Of a stretch of 64,000 bases of DNA, positions 15,711-23,553 are shown in pieces. The position numbers were made by a program, and so were the translations under genes. Source of the stretch: JAUILH01 sp964230215 (GTDB lineage Bacteria > Bacteroidota > Bacteroidia > Flavobacteriales_D > JAUILH01); the NCBI GenBank assembly GCA_964230215.1, contig CAXRGQ010000014.1:1-64000 (forward strand), in the 5' to 3' direction. Numbering within the stretch: position 1 is the first letter of the stretch; every line of letters begins with the position of its first letter. Below the pieces are notes generated by a model. The model did no database searches, had not been told where the DNA came from, and saw only the letters and a program-made list of their open reading frames with translations.

Positions 15711-17020
15711 CAATTCCCTTTTACTGCCCAGCGCCATATCTGGCTCAATCCTGCTTTTTTACCATACATCAAAATCCCCTTCTTATAAACCCGAGCTGAC
15801 AAATAAAACATTAATAAAGCTGATAGCATTAGTACGCCCATAGACAAGTACAGTTGCCACTCGTTAGCAGATCCATAAACAAATGGTAATCTAACCATCA
15901 TAACAATGGGAGATGTAAACGGAATTATACTAAAGGTCTCGGCAATGGCACCATCTGGATTAGTAGCAGTTACATACGCAGCCACAAAGCCTAGAATAAG
16001 CGGCAAGGTGACGGGAAATAAGTATTGTTGACCATCCGTTTCATTGTCCACTGCTGCTCCAATGGAAGCGTAAATACCAGCATAGAAGAAATAACCCACA
16101 ATCATGAAGAATAGGAAGAAACTAATCATGCCAGTGTAGTTGACAGCTTCATAAATAAGTTGCCCCATTTCGTTTACTTCAATGTGTGTAGGGCCCTGTA
16201 AATCAGAATGACTAGTTTGTGCGGTCTGTGCTACTTGTTTATCTGGCGCATATACATCCGGATAAACCTGTTCACGTATACCTGTTAGAATTACTGCAGT
16301 TAATGCTGTCCAAATCGCAAATTGCAGTAAAGCAGCCATTCCTATGCCTATTATTTTACCAGTCATTAATTGGATGGGCTTTACCGTAGAAACCATAATC
16401 TCAACGATTCTGTTAGATTTTTCTTCAATCACACCCCGCATAACATGCACTCCAAAGTTGAAAATGAAGAAGAATATCAAGGCTCCAAATACAAAGCCTA
16501 TATTACTTTTGTTTTGATCAGCTCGGACATCTTCACCGTTAATGTTTTTGTCCTTTACAATTAAGGCTTGCTTGAGTTTGTAATAGGAATCAGGATCAAT
16601 ATTCGTGACTTCAAGTTTCAACCCTTCTAAGCGGGTTTCAACTTGTCTAATAATATCTGCTCTCGAATAAGGATTTGGTTTGTCTTTGTAGAAAATTTGA
16701 ACGGTATTATTCTCTACTATTTTTCTGTTAATGTAAACTAACACATCAAAATCCGAATTATTAAACTCGGCATCACTGATATTCTTAAACTGAACTTCAA
16801 AATCACACCATTTTGTATGGGTGTCATTCCAATACAGCCCAGTTATTTCATGGGGGTCTACTATAAGAACCTTCTGTTTTTCATAAGTGTTTGAAACCTT
16901 AATGGCTAGAACTGAGAAAAGAGAAATGAGCAATGGTCCCAATAAGCACATGATAATGAATGACCGCTTCTTAATTCTTGAACTGAATTCGCGTTGTATG
17001 ATTAATCCTACATTACTCAT
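15710..17020 (-). CDS. ABC-2 type transporter permease (NatB/DUF3526-like)
   Basis: A 436-residue integral membrane subunit of an ABC exporter. A first membrane helix (about 20-43) is followed by a large extracytoplasmic domain (about 45-170) and five or six helices from about 178 to the end. The block VMRGVIEEKSNRIVEIMVSTVKP before the second helix is typical of the family. The start overlaps the ATPase gene by eight bases, and the stop overlaps Ppx/GppA by one base, so the three are translationally coupled. The substrate is unknown; family members export sodium or other small molecules. Confidence 0.9.
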   Translation of the reverse strand: MSNVGLIIQREFSSRIKKRSFIIMCLLGPLLISLFSVLAIKVSNTYEKQKVLIVDPHEITGLYWNDTHTKWCDFEVQFKNISDAEFNNSDFDVLVYINRKIVENNTVQIFYKDKPNPYSRADIIRQVETRLEGLKLEVTNIDPDSYYKLKQALIVKDKNINGEDVRADQNKSNIGFVFGALIFFFIFNFGVHVMRGVIEEKSNRIVEIMVSTVKPIQLMTGKIIGIGMAALLQFAIWTALTAVILTGIREQVYPDVYAPDKQVAQTAQTSHSDLQGPTHIEVNEMGQLIYEAVNYTGMISFFLFFMIVGYFFYAGIYASIGAAVDNETDGQQYLFPVTLPLILGFVAAYVTATNPDGAIAETFSIIPFTSPIVMMVRLPFVYGSANEWQLYLSMGVLMLSALLMFYLSARVYKKGILMYGKKAGLSQIWRWAVKGN

Positions 17021-17936
17021 GTGGCTCAGGATTTAGTGCTGTAATAAAAATTTCATCCATTTTTGGAAGAATCTCCTCTACACGCTCAACTTGTACATGT
17101 GGGATAATAGTAGATAGTAGATTGTTTATGGTGTTACCATCAACAAGTTTGATAACTGCTACAAAATTCTCATTGCCTATCTGTTTCCTTTCAATCAATT
17201 CATAACCAGCCCAAAGTGCATTCGTAAATCCAATGATGTTGCCTCTAAACTGAATTTCGTATGCAGACGGACGGTAATCTTCTTTTATGCCTCCCACTGC
17301 TCCATCAAGAATCTTTTTACCCTGATTGAGCATATAAACATGATCACAAATTTCTTCAACTGAATTCATATTGTGAGTTGATAGGATAATCGTTTTACCC
17401 TCCGCTTTTAATTCTAATATGAGGTCTTTAATTAGTCGAACGTTCACTGGATCAAAGCCAGAGAAAGGTTCATCTAAAATCAGGATATCTGGATTGTGAA
17501 CAACGGTAGATATGAATTGCACTTTTTGCGCCATTCCTTTAGACAGCTGTTCAATTCGTGCATTTCGCCATTCGTCTAAACTAAGTTTATGCAGCCATGA
17601 ATCGCATGCACTTTTGGCTTCTTGCTTGCTAAGTCCTTTCAATCGCGCTAGGTAGACAATCTGTTCGGCTACTTTCATCTTCTTATAAAGGCCACGCTCC
17701 TCGGGTAAGTAGCCAATCTTTGCAACAAACGATTTATCTAAAGCATTGCCATTGACTAATATCTCGCCCTTATCAGCTTCAATAATATTATTGATAATTC
17801 GGATTAGGCTTGTTTTTCCTGCGCCATTAGGCCCTAGCAATCCAGTGATTTTGCCGGCAGAGAATTGCATAGAGACATTGCTAAGTGCTTGATGTCCACT
17901 ATAATGTTTGCTAATATCTCTGAGCTCTATTGTCAT
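17013..17936 (-). CDS. ABC transporter ATP-binding protein (NatA/CcmA type)
   Basis: The ATPase partner of the downstream permease. Walker A is GLLGPNGAGKTSLIR (about residue 33), the signature is LSKGMAQKVQ, and Walker B is ILILDEPFSGFDPVN. The switch His lies in STHNMNSVEEIC. The C-terminal 80 residues form the extra DUF4162-like domain of this ATPase group. Length 307 is normal. It heads a three-gene string (ATPase, permease, Ppx/GppA). Confidence 0.94.
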   Translation of the reverse strand: MTIELRDISKHYSGHQALSNVSMQFSAGKITGLLGPNGAGKTSLIRIINNIIEADKGEILVNGNALDKSFVAKIGYLPEERGLYKKMKVAEQIVYLARLKGLSKQEAKSACDSWLHKLSLDEWRNARIEQLSKGMAQKVQFISTVVHNPDILILDEPFSGFDPVNVRLIKDLILELKAEGKTIILSTHNMNSVEEICDHVYMLNQGKKILDGAVGGIKEDYRPSAYEIQFRGNIIGFTNALWAGYELIERKQIGNENFVAVIKLVDGNTINNLLSTIIPHVQVERVEEILPKMDEIFITALNPEPHE

Positions 17937-18038
17937 TCACTTGGATGAATGATTAAAGGTAACATGAAATATTGATTTTTAACGAAAGCTAAAACAAAGT
18001 TGTTCACCTTTCATTATGGATAGAAAACTAGCTGGTTT

Positions 18039-19154
18039 TTACCCCGTAAAATGCTCTTTCATTCGCTGAAAGAAGCTCTTGTCTTTCTCGGTAGGATTAG
18101 GCTTAAAGTTGTCCGAATTGCCTAATTTTTCCAATGTTTCGCGTTCTTCTTTACTTAGTTTTTGTGGCGTCCACACGTGAATATGTACAAATAGGTCACC
18201 ATGTCCTCTGTGATGTACACTTGGCAAGCCTTTACCTCTTAATCTTAGGGTTTTTCCACTATGAGTGCCAGGCTCAACTTTAATTTTCGCCTTCCCACTG
18301 ATTAAGGGAACTTCTACAGAAGAACCCAATGCAGCGTCAACAAAACTGATGTAAGCTTCATGATGCAGGTTTTGTCCTTCTCTTTTTAGATCAGGATGTT
18401 GTTCTTCCTCAATTACAACTAATAAGTCACCAGGAACACCTCCACCAGGAGCAGCATTACCTTGTCCCTGCACGTTAAGTTGCATACCTTCTTCAACACC
18501 TGCAGGAATATCAATAGGAATTACGGTTTCTTCTCTCTTTAGACCGTTTTCATCAACACCTGGAGGGCGCTTTCCGACAGTCTGCCCACTTCCTTGACAA
18601 ACGTTACAAGTAGATGAGGTCTGCATTGCGCCTAGGATGGTTTGAGTCACACGGGTAATCTGACCAGTTCCACCACAAGTCGAACAGGTATTGAACTCGA
18701 CCCCATCAGCGTTAATAAGCTTATTTACTTTAATTTTTTTCTCAACGCCGTTTGCTATATCTTCTAGCGTCAACTTAATCTTAACTCGGAGATTAGAACC
18801 TTTGCGAACGCGTCTGCCTCCTCGGCCTCCGCCAAATCCGCCACCAAAAGCACCACCAAAGATGTCACCAAATTGGCTAAAGATATCATCCATGTTCATG
18901 CCGCCGCCGCCACCGAATCCGCCAGCACCGCCCATTCCGGCATGGCCGAATTGATCATATTGTTGCTTCTTCTGCGGATTGCTGAGTACCTCATAAGCTT
19001 CAGCCGCCTCCTTGAACTTTTCCTCGGCTTCCTTGTCGTCAGGATTCTTATCCGGGTGATATTTAATGGCTAGTTTGCGATATGCCTTTTTGATATCTGC
19101 CTCAGAAGCACCTTTGCTTACACCTAATATTTCGTAATAATCTCTTTTTGCCAT
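18039..19154 (-). CDS. dnaJ: chaperone protein DnaJ with a shortened zinc domain
   Basis: DnaJ delivers substrates to DnaK and stimulates its ATPase. The J domain (1-70) has HPD at residues 33-35. A Gly/Phe-rich linker (about 72-118) follows, then a cysteine region and the two beta CTDs. Only two CxxCxGxG motifs are present, at Cys 157/160 (CSTCGGTG) and Cys 183/186 (CNVCQGSG), corresponding to motifs II and III. Motifs I and IV, which build zinc site I in E. coli, are absent and replaced by short linkers. The gene follows grpE after nine bases. Confidence 0.97.
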   Translation of the reverse strand: MAKRDYYEILGVSKGASEADIKKAYRKLAIKYHPDKNPDDKEAEEKFKEAAEAYEVLSNPQKKQQYDQFGHAGMGGAGGFGGGGGMNMDDIFSQFGDIFGGAFGGGFGGGRGGRRVRKGSNLRVKIKLTLEDIANGVEKKIKVNKLINADGVEFNTCSTCGGTGQITRVTQTILGAMQTSSTCNVCQGSGQTVGKRPPGVDENGLKREETVIPIDIPAGVEEGMQLNVQGQGNAAPGGGVPGDLLVVIEEEQHPDLKREGQNLHHEAYISFVDAALGSSVEVPLISGKAKIKVEPGTHSGKTLRLRGKGLPSVHHRGHGDLFVHIHVWTPQKLSKEERETLEKLGNSDNFKPNPTEKDKSFFQRMKEHFTG

Positions 19155-19165
19155 TGAATTTCCTC

Positions 19166-19756
19166 CTATTGACCAACAACCACTTTGGCATATCGAATAA
19201 TTGTGTCGCCCATCATGTAGCCTTTTTCAATTACATCAATCACCTTTCCTTTTTGATCGTCACTTTGTGCTGGTACTTGGGTTAATGCTTCATGTTTATC
19301 AACATCAAAGCTTTCCCCAAGACACTCGATTTCCTTGATGCCCTTGTTTTCAAGGATTTTAAGGAATTTATTGTATATAAGAACGTATCCTTCCTTCAAC
19401 CCTTCATCACCTTCTATAGATTCATTCGCCTTTATTGCACGTTCTAAATCATCTACAATCGCCAGAATCTCCTTAGCTAAATCTGAACTTGCTGTTTTAA
19501 TTAGCTCAATTTTCTCTTTAGCTGTTCGCTTTCTGTAGTTTTCAAACTCAGAATACAACCTTACAAACTTATCTTTGAAATCATTCTCAGAGGATGAGGC
19601 TTCTTCATTATCGTCGCTCGATTCATTCTCATTTTCATCAACGGTGGTTTCTTCACCAGATTCATCGGCATCATTTTCCAATATTTCCTCTTGGCCTTTC
19701 TTTGAGTCTGCCTTGGCGCTTACCTCATCATTTTCGTTCTGTGTCTTCGTACTCAT
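19166..19756 (-). CDS. grpE: nucleotide exchange factor GrpE
   Basis: GrpE releases ADP from DnaK. An acidic, disordered N-terminus (about 1-70) is followed by the long dimerisation coiled coil (about 72-125, FVRLYSEFENYRKRTAKEK) and a C-terminal beta domain ending in the hallmark VIEKGYMMGDTIIRYAKVVVGQ. The ATG at 19756 is preferred to the upstream one at 19840, because a TATATTTG box (19792-19785) lies inside the longer frame and the extra residues are not GrpE-like. Its length is then 196 residues. It forms an operon with dnaJ. Confidence 0.95.
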   Translation of the reverse strand: MSTKTQNENDEVSAKADSKKGQEEILENDADESGEETTVDENENESSDDNEEASSSENDFKDKFVRLYSEFENYRKRTAKEKIELIKTASSDLAKEILAIVDDLERAIKANESIEGDEGLKEGYVLIYNKFLKILENKGIKEIECLGESFDVDKHEALTQVPAQSDDQKGKVIDVIEKGYMMGDTIIRYAKVVVGQ

Positions 19757-19784
19757 GATTATGCATTTTTTTGAAACAGTTGGC

Positions 19785-19792
19785 AAATATAA
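19785..19792 (-). promoter_or_regulatory. -7 promoter element of grpE-dnaJ
   Basis: TATATTTG on the minus strand, 28 bases before the chosen GrpE ATG. I see no CIRCE or sigma-32-like element. Confidence 0.4.
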
Positions 19793-19871
19793 AGCCATTC
19801 GGGGATATAAGACATCTTGACATGAAATTATCCATATCACTGTCAGAAAGTATGCAGGATTGGCACGCTTA

Positions 19872-20411
19872 TTAAAAGCCTATGACATAATTGTCTAGTT
19901 CTTCATGCAGTTTTTGACCCCTCAGGTTGATTGCTATTACCTTCATGTCAGGTCCAATTAAAATGTTTGAGGGAATGGAACTTACATTAAACTTTTTGGC
20001 AATTTCGGACTTCCAACCCTTGAGGTCTGATACATGATACTTCCAAGATAGATTGTCTTGCGAAATTGCTTGTATCCAACGATTTTTATCTTGGTCAAGA
20101 GATATGCTGTAGATTTCGAATCCCTTTGCGTCTTTCAGTTTTGCCGAATTGTATTTTTCATACGCAGAAACAAGATTGTTGTTTTCTACACGGCAAGGTT
20201 TGCACCATGAGGCCCAGAAATCAACTAGCACATATTTGCCTTTTAGTTTAGATAACTTTTTGTCCTTACCATTTACACCAGGAAGAACAATATCATCAAT
20301 AATATCACCTTTGCGGAAATCGTTAGTACTTCCTTGGAACTTGGTATCACCGTTCCCGGCATTCAAAGAAACATTAAACCAAACTATTAGAAGGATAAGT
20401 AGTGATTTCAT
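19872..20411 (-). CDS. TlpA/ResA-like thioredoxin-fold protein, periplasmic
   Basis: A secreted thiol-disulfide oxidoreductase. The signal peptide is KSLLILLIVWFNVSLNAG. The AhpC/TSA-like thioredoxin fold starts near FRKGDIIDDIVLPG, and the redox motif is WCKPC in VDFWASWCKPCR. The cis-Pro lies in VSSIPSNILIG. It is probably a reductant for periplasmic disulfides or cytochrome maturation. The start at Met 7 of the longest frame (20411) gives the best signal peptide. The gene overlaps the end of the upstream GT87-like gene by 38 bases, which suggests coupled expression. Confidence 0.88.
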   Translation of the reverse strand: MKSLLILLIVWFNVSLNAGNGDTKFQGSTNDFRKGDIIDDIVLPGVNGKDKKLSKLKGKYVLVDFWASWCKPCRVENNNLVSAYEKYNSAKLKDAKGFEIYSISLDQDKNRWIQAISQDNLSWKYHVSDLKGWKSEIAKKFNVSSIPSNILIGPDMKVIAINLRGQKLHEELDNYVIGF

Positions 20412-21573
20412 CTGATTCAAATTTACCAAAAATCAATCGATATTGAGTAGATAACCACAATGCTAGTATTGGTAGCACCATTAATTCATAGGGTTTAACT
20501 ATGTTGTCCGCGAACCAACGGGGTAACAAATCAGTTTTGTAGAGCGACGAGAACACCATGGTTAGAATAAATATACCATACCTCAACTTGTTAGGAGTTT
20601 CACTTAAAAACCACATTACGGCTGCAAAAACGGCTATGATATATGTTGGTGGTTCAGATTTGTGGTTAAATAATATTATCCAAAAAAGCGATGAGATAAA
20701 AAAGCTGTATTGAAAGGACTTCTTTTTATACATGGACACTCGTAATAGAGGTAAACAGAAAACCAATGCGCCGAATAAAAGCACAACACCTTTATTAATT
20801 TCTGAGTTTAGTAATGTTTGTAATAGCGATAGCAGTGAATTACCTACGGATGCTGAATGATCATTGGTGAGTAATTCCCACCAATTTTCGTATTGCCAAA
20901 TCAAGTTGCTAGGACTCACAGCAAGCAAGGGAAGACACAAAATAATAATAAACGTTAGTAGACCAATCATGACATTCTTGAGTAATCCAGGTTTGAATAA
21001 TACATAGGGTAGTAATACCAATCCAAATATTTTAACGAATACACTATAGAAAATAGCAAACATGCCAGAAAACGACTTTGCCTTGTCTATATAGTAGACG
21101 AATAACACTAATAACCCGAGTACCAGTAGATTACTTTGACTGTTTTGAGTTGAACTGATAGATTCTATCAGTAAAAAAGGGAATACGAGCCAAAACAATT
21201 TATGGCGGTGGAGTCCCAGTTTAATTATTGCAAAAACAAATACAAGATGATTAATCAGATTCCATATAATTAGACCAATAAGATCATTGAAAGGTTGAAA
21301 AATCACACAAGAAAATGCAAAGCTTGGACTGTATTTAAATAAATCAAAAACTTCATAGTCATACAACAAATAGAGATTGTCATTCTTCTCTAAATGCTCA
21401 TATGAAGATTTGAAAATTTTAAAGTTGTTATAGGTGAACTCAGACGTTACTACACCATTTTCTTTTGGAATTGAGCTTTGGTACTTTTGAAAGCTAATTC
21501 CTATGGCAGCAGCAGAAAAGACGGCGATTAAAAACCATCTATTCGACACTAATTTAGCAAGTTTGCTACCCAT
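20374..21573 (-). CDS. multi-pass membrane protein, GT87 / DUF2029-like polyprenol-phosphate mannosyltransferase fold
   Basis: A 399-residue protein with about ten hydrophobic segments. The acidic extracytoplasmic loop after the first helix includes FKIFKSSYEHLEKNDNLYL and then DLFKYSPSFAF, which resembles the DUF2029/GT87 group of GT-C glycosyltransferases. Those transfer mannose or other sugars from polyprenyl-phosphate donors outside the membrane. The assignment rests on overall pattern and is moderate. It lies five bases downstream of murA and overlaps the TlpA-like gene, so it belongs to the uvrD-murA string. Confidence 0.7.
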   Translation of the reverse strand: MGSKLAKLVSNRWFLIAVFSAAAIGISFQKYQSSIPKENGVVTSEFTYNNFKIFKSSYEHLEKNDNLYLLYDYEVFDLFKYSPSFAFSCVIFQPFNDLIGLIIWNLINHLVFVFAIIKLGLHRHKLFWLVFPFLLIESISSTQNSQSNLLVLGLLVLFVYYIDKAKSFSGMFAIFYSVFVKIFGLVLLPYVLFKPGLLKNVMIGLLTFIIILCLPLLAVSPSNLIWQYENWWELLTNDHSASVGNSLLSLLQTLLNSEINKGVVLLFGALVFCLPLLRVSMYKKKSFQYSFFISSLFWIILFNHKSEPPTYIIAVFAAVMWFLSETPNKLRYGIFILTMVFSSLYKTDLLPRWFADNIVKPYELMVLPILALWLSTQYRLIFGKFESDEITTYPSNSLV

Positions 21574-21578
21574 CAGTG

Positions 21579-22886
21579 TTACGATAAGCGCCTAATGTCT
21601 GCTCCTAAATTATTTAGACGAATGTCAATGTCCTGATAGCCTCTATCAATTTGATTGATGTTGTGTATCACACTTTTTCCTTCTGCGGACAATGCTGCAA
21701 TCAACAATGAAACTCCGGCACGTATATCTGGTGAAGTCATTTGGATACCACGCAGTGGATACTTACGTTCCAACCCTATAACTGTAGCTCTATGAGGATC
21801 ACATAAAATAATCTGTGCCCCCATGTCAATCAATTTATCCGTGAAGAACAGGCGACTTTCAAACATCTTTTGGTGTATAAGCACACTTCCTCTAGCCTGA
21901 ATAGCTGTGGTTAGCACAATACTTAATAAATCCGGTGTAAATCCTGGCCAAGGAGCATCAGATATTGTTAAAATCGAACCATCAATAAAAGTGTCTATCT
22001 CATAAACATCTTGTGAAGGAATGTAAAGATCGTCACCCTTTAATTCCATTTTTATACCCAGCTTTTTAAATACATCAGGAATAATTCCTAAATCCGGATA
22101 ACTTACATCCTTAATGGTGATTTCTGACTGAGTCATAGCAGCTAAGCCTATGAATGACCCAATTTCAATCATGTCGGGTAAAATGCTGTGGAAACAACCC
22201 TTTAGACTATCAACACCTTTTATGGTAAGCATGTTTGAGCCAACACCTTTTATCTTAGCCCCCATCTTATTCAGCATTTTACAAAGCTGTTGCAGATAAG
22301 GTTCGCAGGCGGCGTTATATATTACGGTTTCGCCTTTTGCCAATACAGCAGCCATTACCAAGTTGGCTGTTCCTGTAACAGAGGCTTCATCCATGTGCAT
22401 GTATGTTCCCTTAAGCTTTTTGGAACTTACTTTATAAAACTGTGTTTTAGCATCATAATCAAACTTGGCTCCGAGTTTTTCGAATCCAATGAAATGTGTA
22501 TCTAATCTTCTTCGTCCAATTTTATCCCCACCAGGCTTAGGAATATATCCTTTGCCAAAACGAGCTAATAATGGGCCAACAATCATAATAGAGCCACGTA
22601 AACTTGACCCACGTTTTTTGAAATCATCTGTTAGAAGGTACTCAATATCAATTTTATCTGCCTTAAAGTTGTATATACCCTTTTCAACTTTCTCAACCTT
22701 AACTCCCATGGCTTGGAGAAGATTGATGAGTTTGTTAACATCAACAATATCTGGAACATTGCTAATAGTTACTTTTTCTTTTGTTAAAAGTACGGCACAA
22801 AGAATTTGCAATGCTTCATTTTTCGCACCTTGTGGTATTAAGTCACCTTTAAGTTTGTTACCTCCGTAAATTTCAAATGATCCCAT
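21579..22886 (-). CDS. murA: UDP-N-acetylglucosamine 1-carboxyvinyltransferase with Asp active-site residue
   Basis: MurA adds enolpyruvate from PEP to UDP-GlcNAc, the first committed step of peptidoglycan synthesis. Two inside-out alpha/beta domains are recognisable (GGNKLKGDLIPQGAKNEAL at the start; PDIRAGVSLLIAAL near the end). The loop that normally holds the catalytic Cys reads PKPGGDKIGRR, so residue 121 is Asp. Cys-to-Asp enzymes are active but not alkylated by fosfomycin, as known from mycobacteria and chlamydiae. Length 435 is normal. It is preceded by the DUF4290 gene (6 bases). Confidence 0.97.
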   Translation of the reverse strand: MGSFEIYGGNKLKGDLIPQGAKNEALQILCAVLLTKEKVTISNVPDIVDVNKLINLLQAMGVKVEKVEKGIYNFKADKIDIEYLLTDDFKKRGSSLRGSIMIVGPLLARFGKGYIPKPGGDKIGRRRLDTHFIGFEKLGAKFDYDAKTQFYKVSSKKLKGTYMHMDEASVTGTANLVMAAVLAKGETVIYNAACEPYLQQLCKMLNKMGAKIKGVGSNMLTIKGVDSLKGCFHSILPDMIEIGSFIGLAAMTQSEITIKDVSYPDLGIIPDVFKKLGIKMELKGDDLYIPSQDVYEIDTFIDGSILTISDAPWPGFTPDLLSIVLTTAIQARGSVLIHQKMFESRLFFTDKLIDMGAQIILCDPHRATVIGLERKYPLRGIQMTSPDIRAGVSLLIAALSAEGKSVIHNINQIDRGYQDIDIRLNNLGADIRRLS

Positions 22887-22892
22887 AGTAGT

Positions 22893-23540
22893 CTAATATC
22901 TTTTCTTGCCTTTCTTGCTTCTTCCGCGTCTTCTGTTATTATTACTTGTGTTTGTAGGCTTGTTTTTAACTATCTCTGATGTAGGAGTTAAAACGCTTAA
23001 GTCTTTCAACTCTAATTTGCCGTTTGAAAGCTCCTTTAATTGATTTGCAATTAGCTCATCGTTTACGGTATCTCTATTCCACATCAGGTATGATTTCTTC
23101 ATCATGTTACCTATAATGTTGGTAAGCACTTCCTTTTCCTTCTCATCCGTTAACTCAATGCACTTCTGAATCATTTTAGGAATTGTTTTTCCGTAATGAC
23201 CATACTTAATATACGATTGAGGGTAGTCAACGCGTTCCGGTTTTTGGCTAAACGTTTCAGCTGTTGGAATAGGGTAGGGCGAATCAACGTCTAACTTAAA
23301 GTCAGACATAATAAATAAGTGTGCCCATAATTTATGCGTAAAATCTTCCACATCACGTAAATGCGGATTCAGTTGCCCCATTACATTTATAATAGCTTTG
23401 GCTACTTTGTTTCTTTCATCTCTATCTTCTACGCTAAGTGCATAGTTTACCATTTTCTGAACGTTTCGTCCATACTCAGGTATAATCATTCTGCTTCTAC
23501 TAGTATTGTAGCTCAATTCTTCTATTCCTTCGTTCTTCAT
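22893..23540 (-). CDS. DUF4290 family protein
   Basis: A Bacteroidota-restricted family of unknown function, commonly found directly before murA. The recognisable block is LSYNTSRSRMIIPEYGRNVQ at the N-terminus, then an all-helical body (VMGQLNPHLRDVEDFTHKLW). The C-terminal tail is very basic (NNNRRRGRSKKGKKRY) and may bind nucleic acid or the ribosome. The start chosen is Met at 23540, right before the conserved block; this leaves a 13-base gap to uvrD and avoids overlap. The annotation is by family pattern only. Confidence 0.85.
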   Translation of the reverse strand: MKNEGIEELSYNTSRSRMIIPEYGRNVQKMVNYALSVEDRDERNKVAKAIINVMGQLNPHLRDVEDFTHKLWAHLFIMSDFKLDVDSPYPIPTAETFSQKPERVDYPQSYIKYGHYGKTIPKMIQKCIELTDEKEKEVLTNIIGNMMKKSYLMWNRDTVNDELIANQLKELSNGKLELKDLSVLTPTSEIVKNKPTNTSNNNRRRGRSKKGKKRY

Positions 23541-23553
23541 TTTGTAAATATAA

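Noticed and set aside
19757..19840. Longer GrpE start at 19840
   Set aside because: The extra 28 residues do not look like GrpE, and a -7 box lies inside that stretch.
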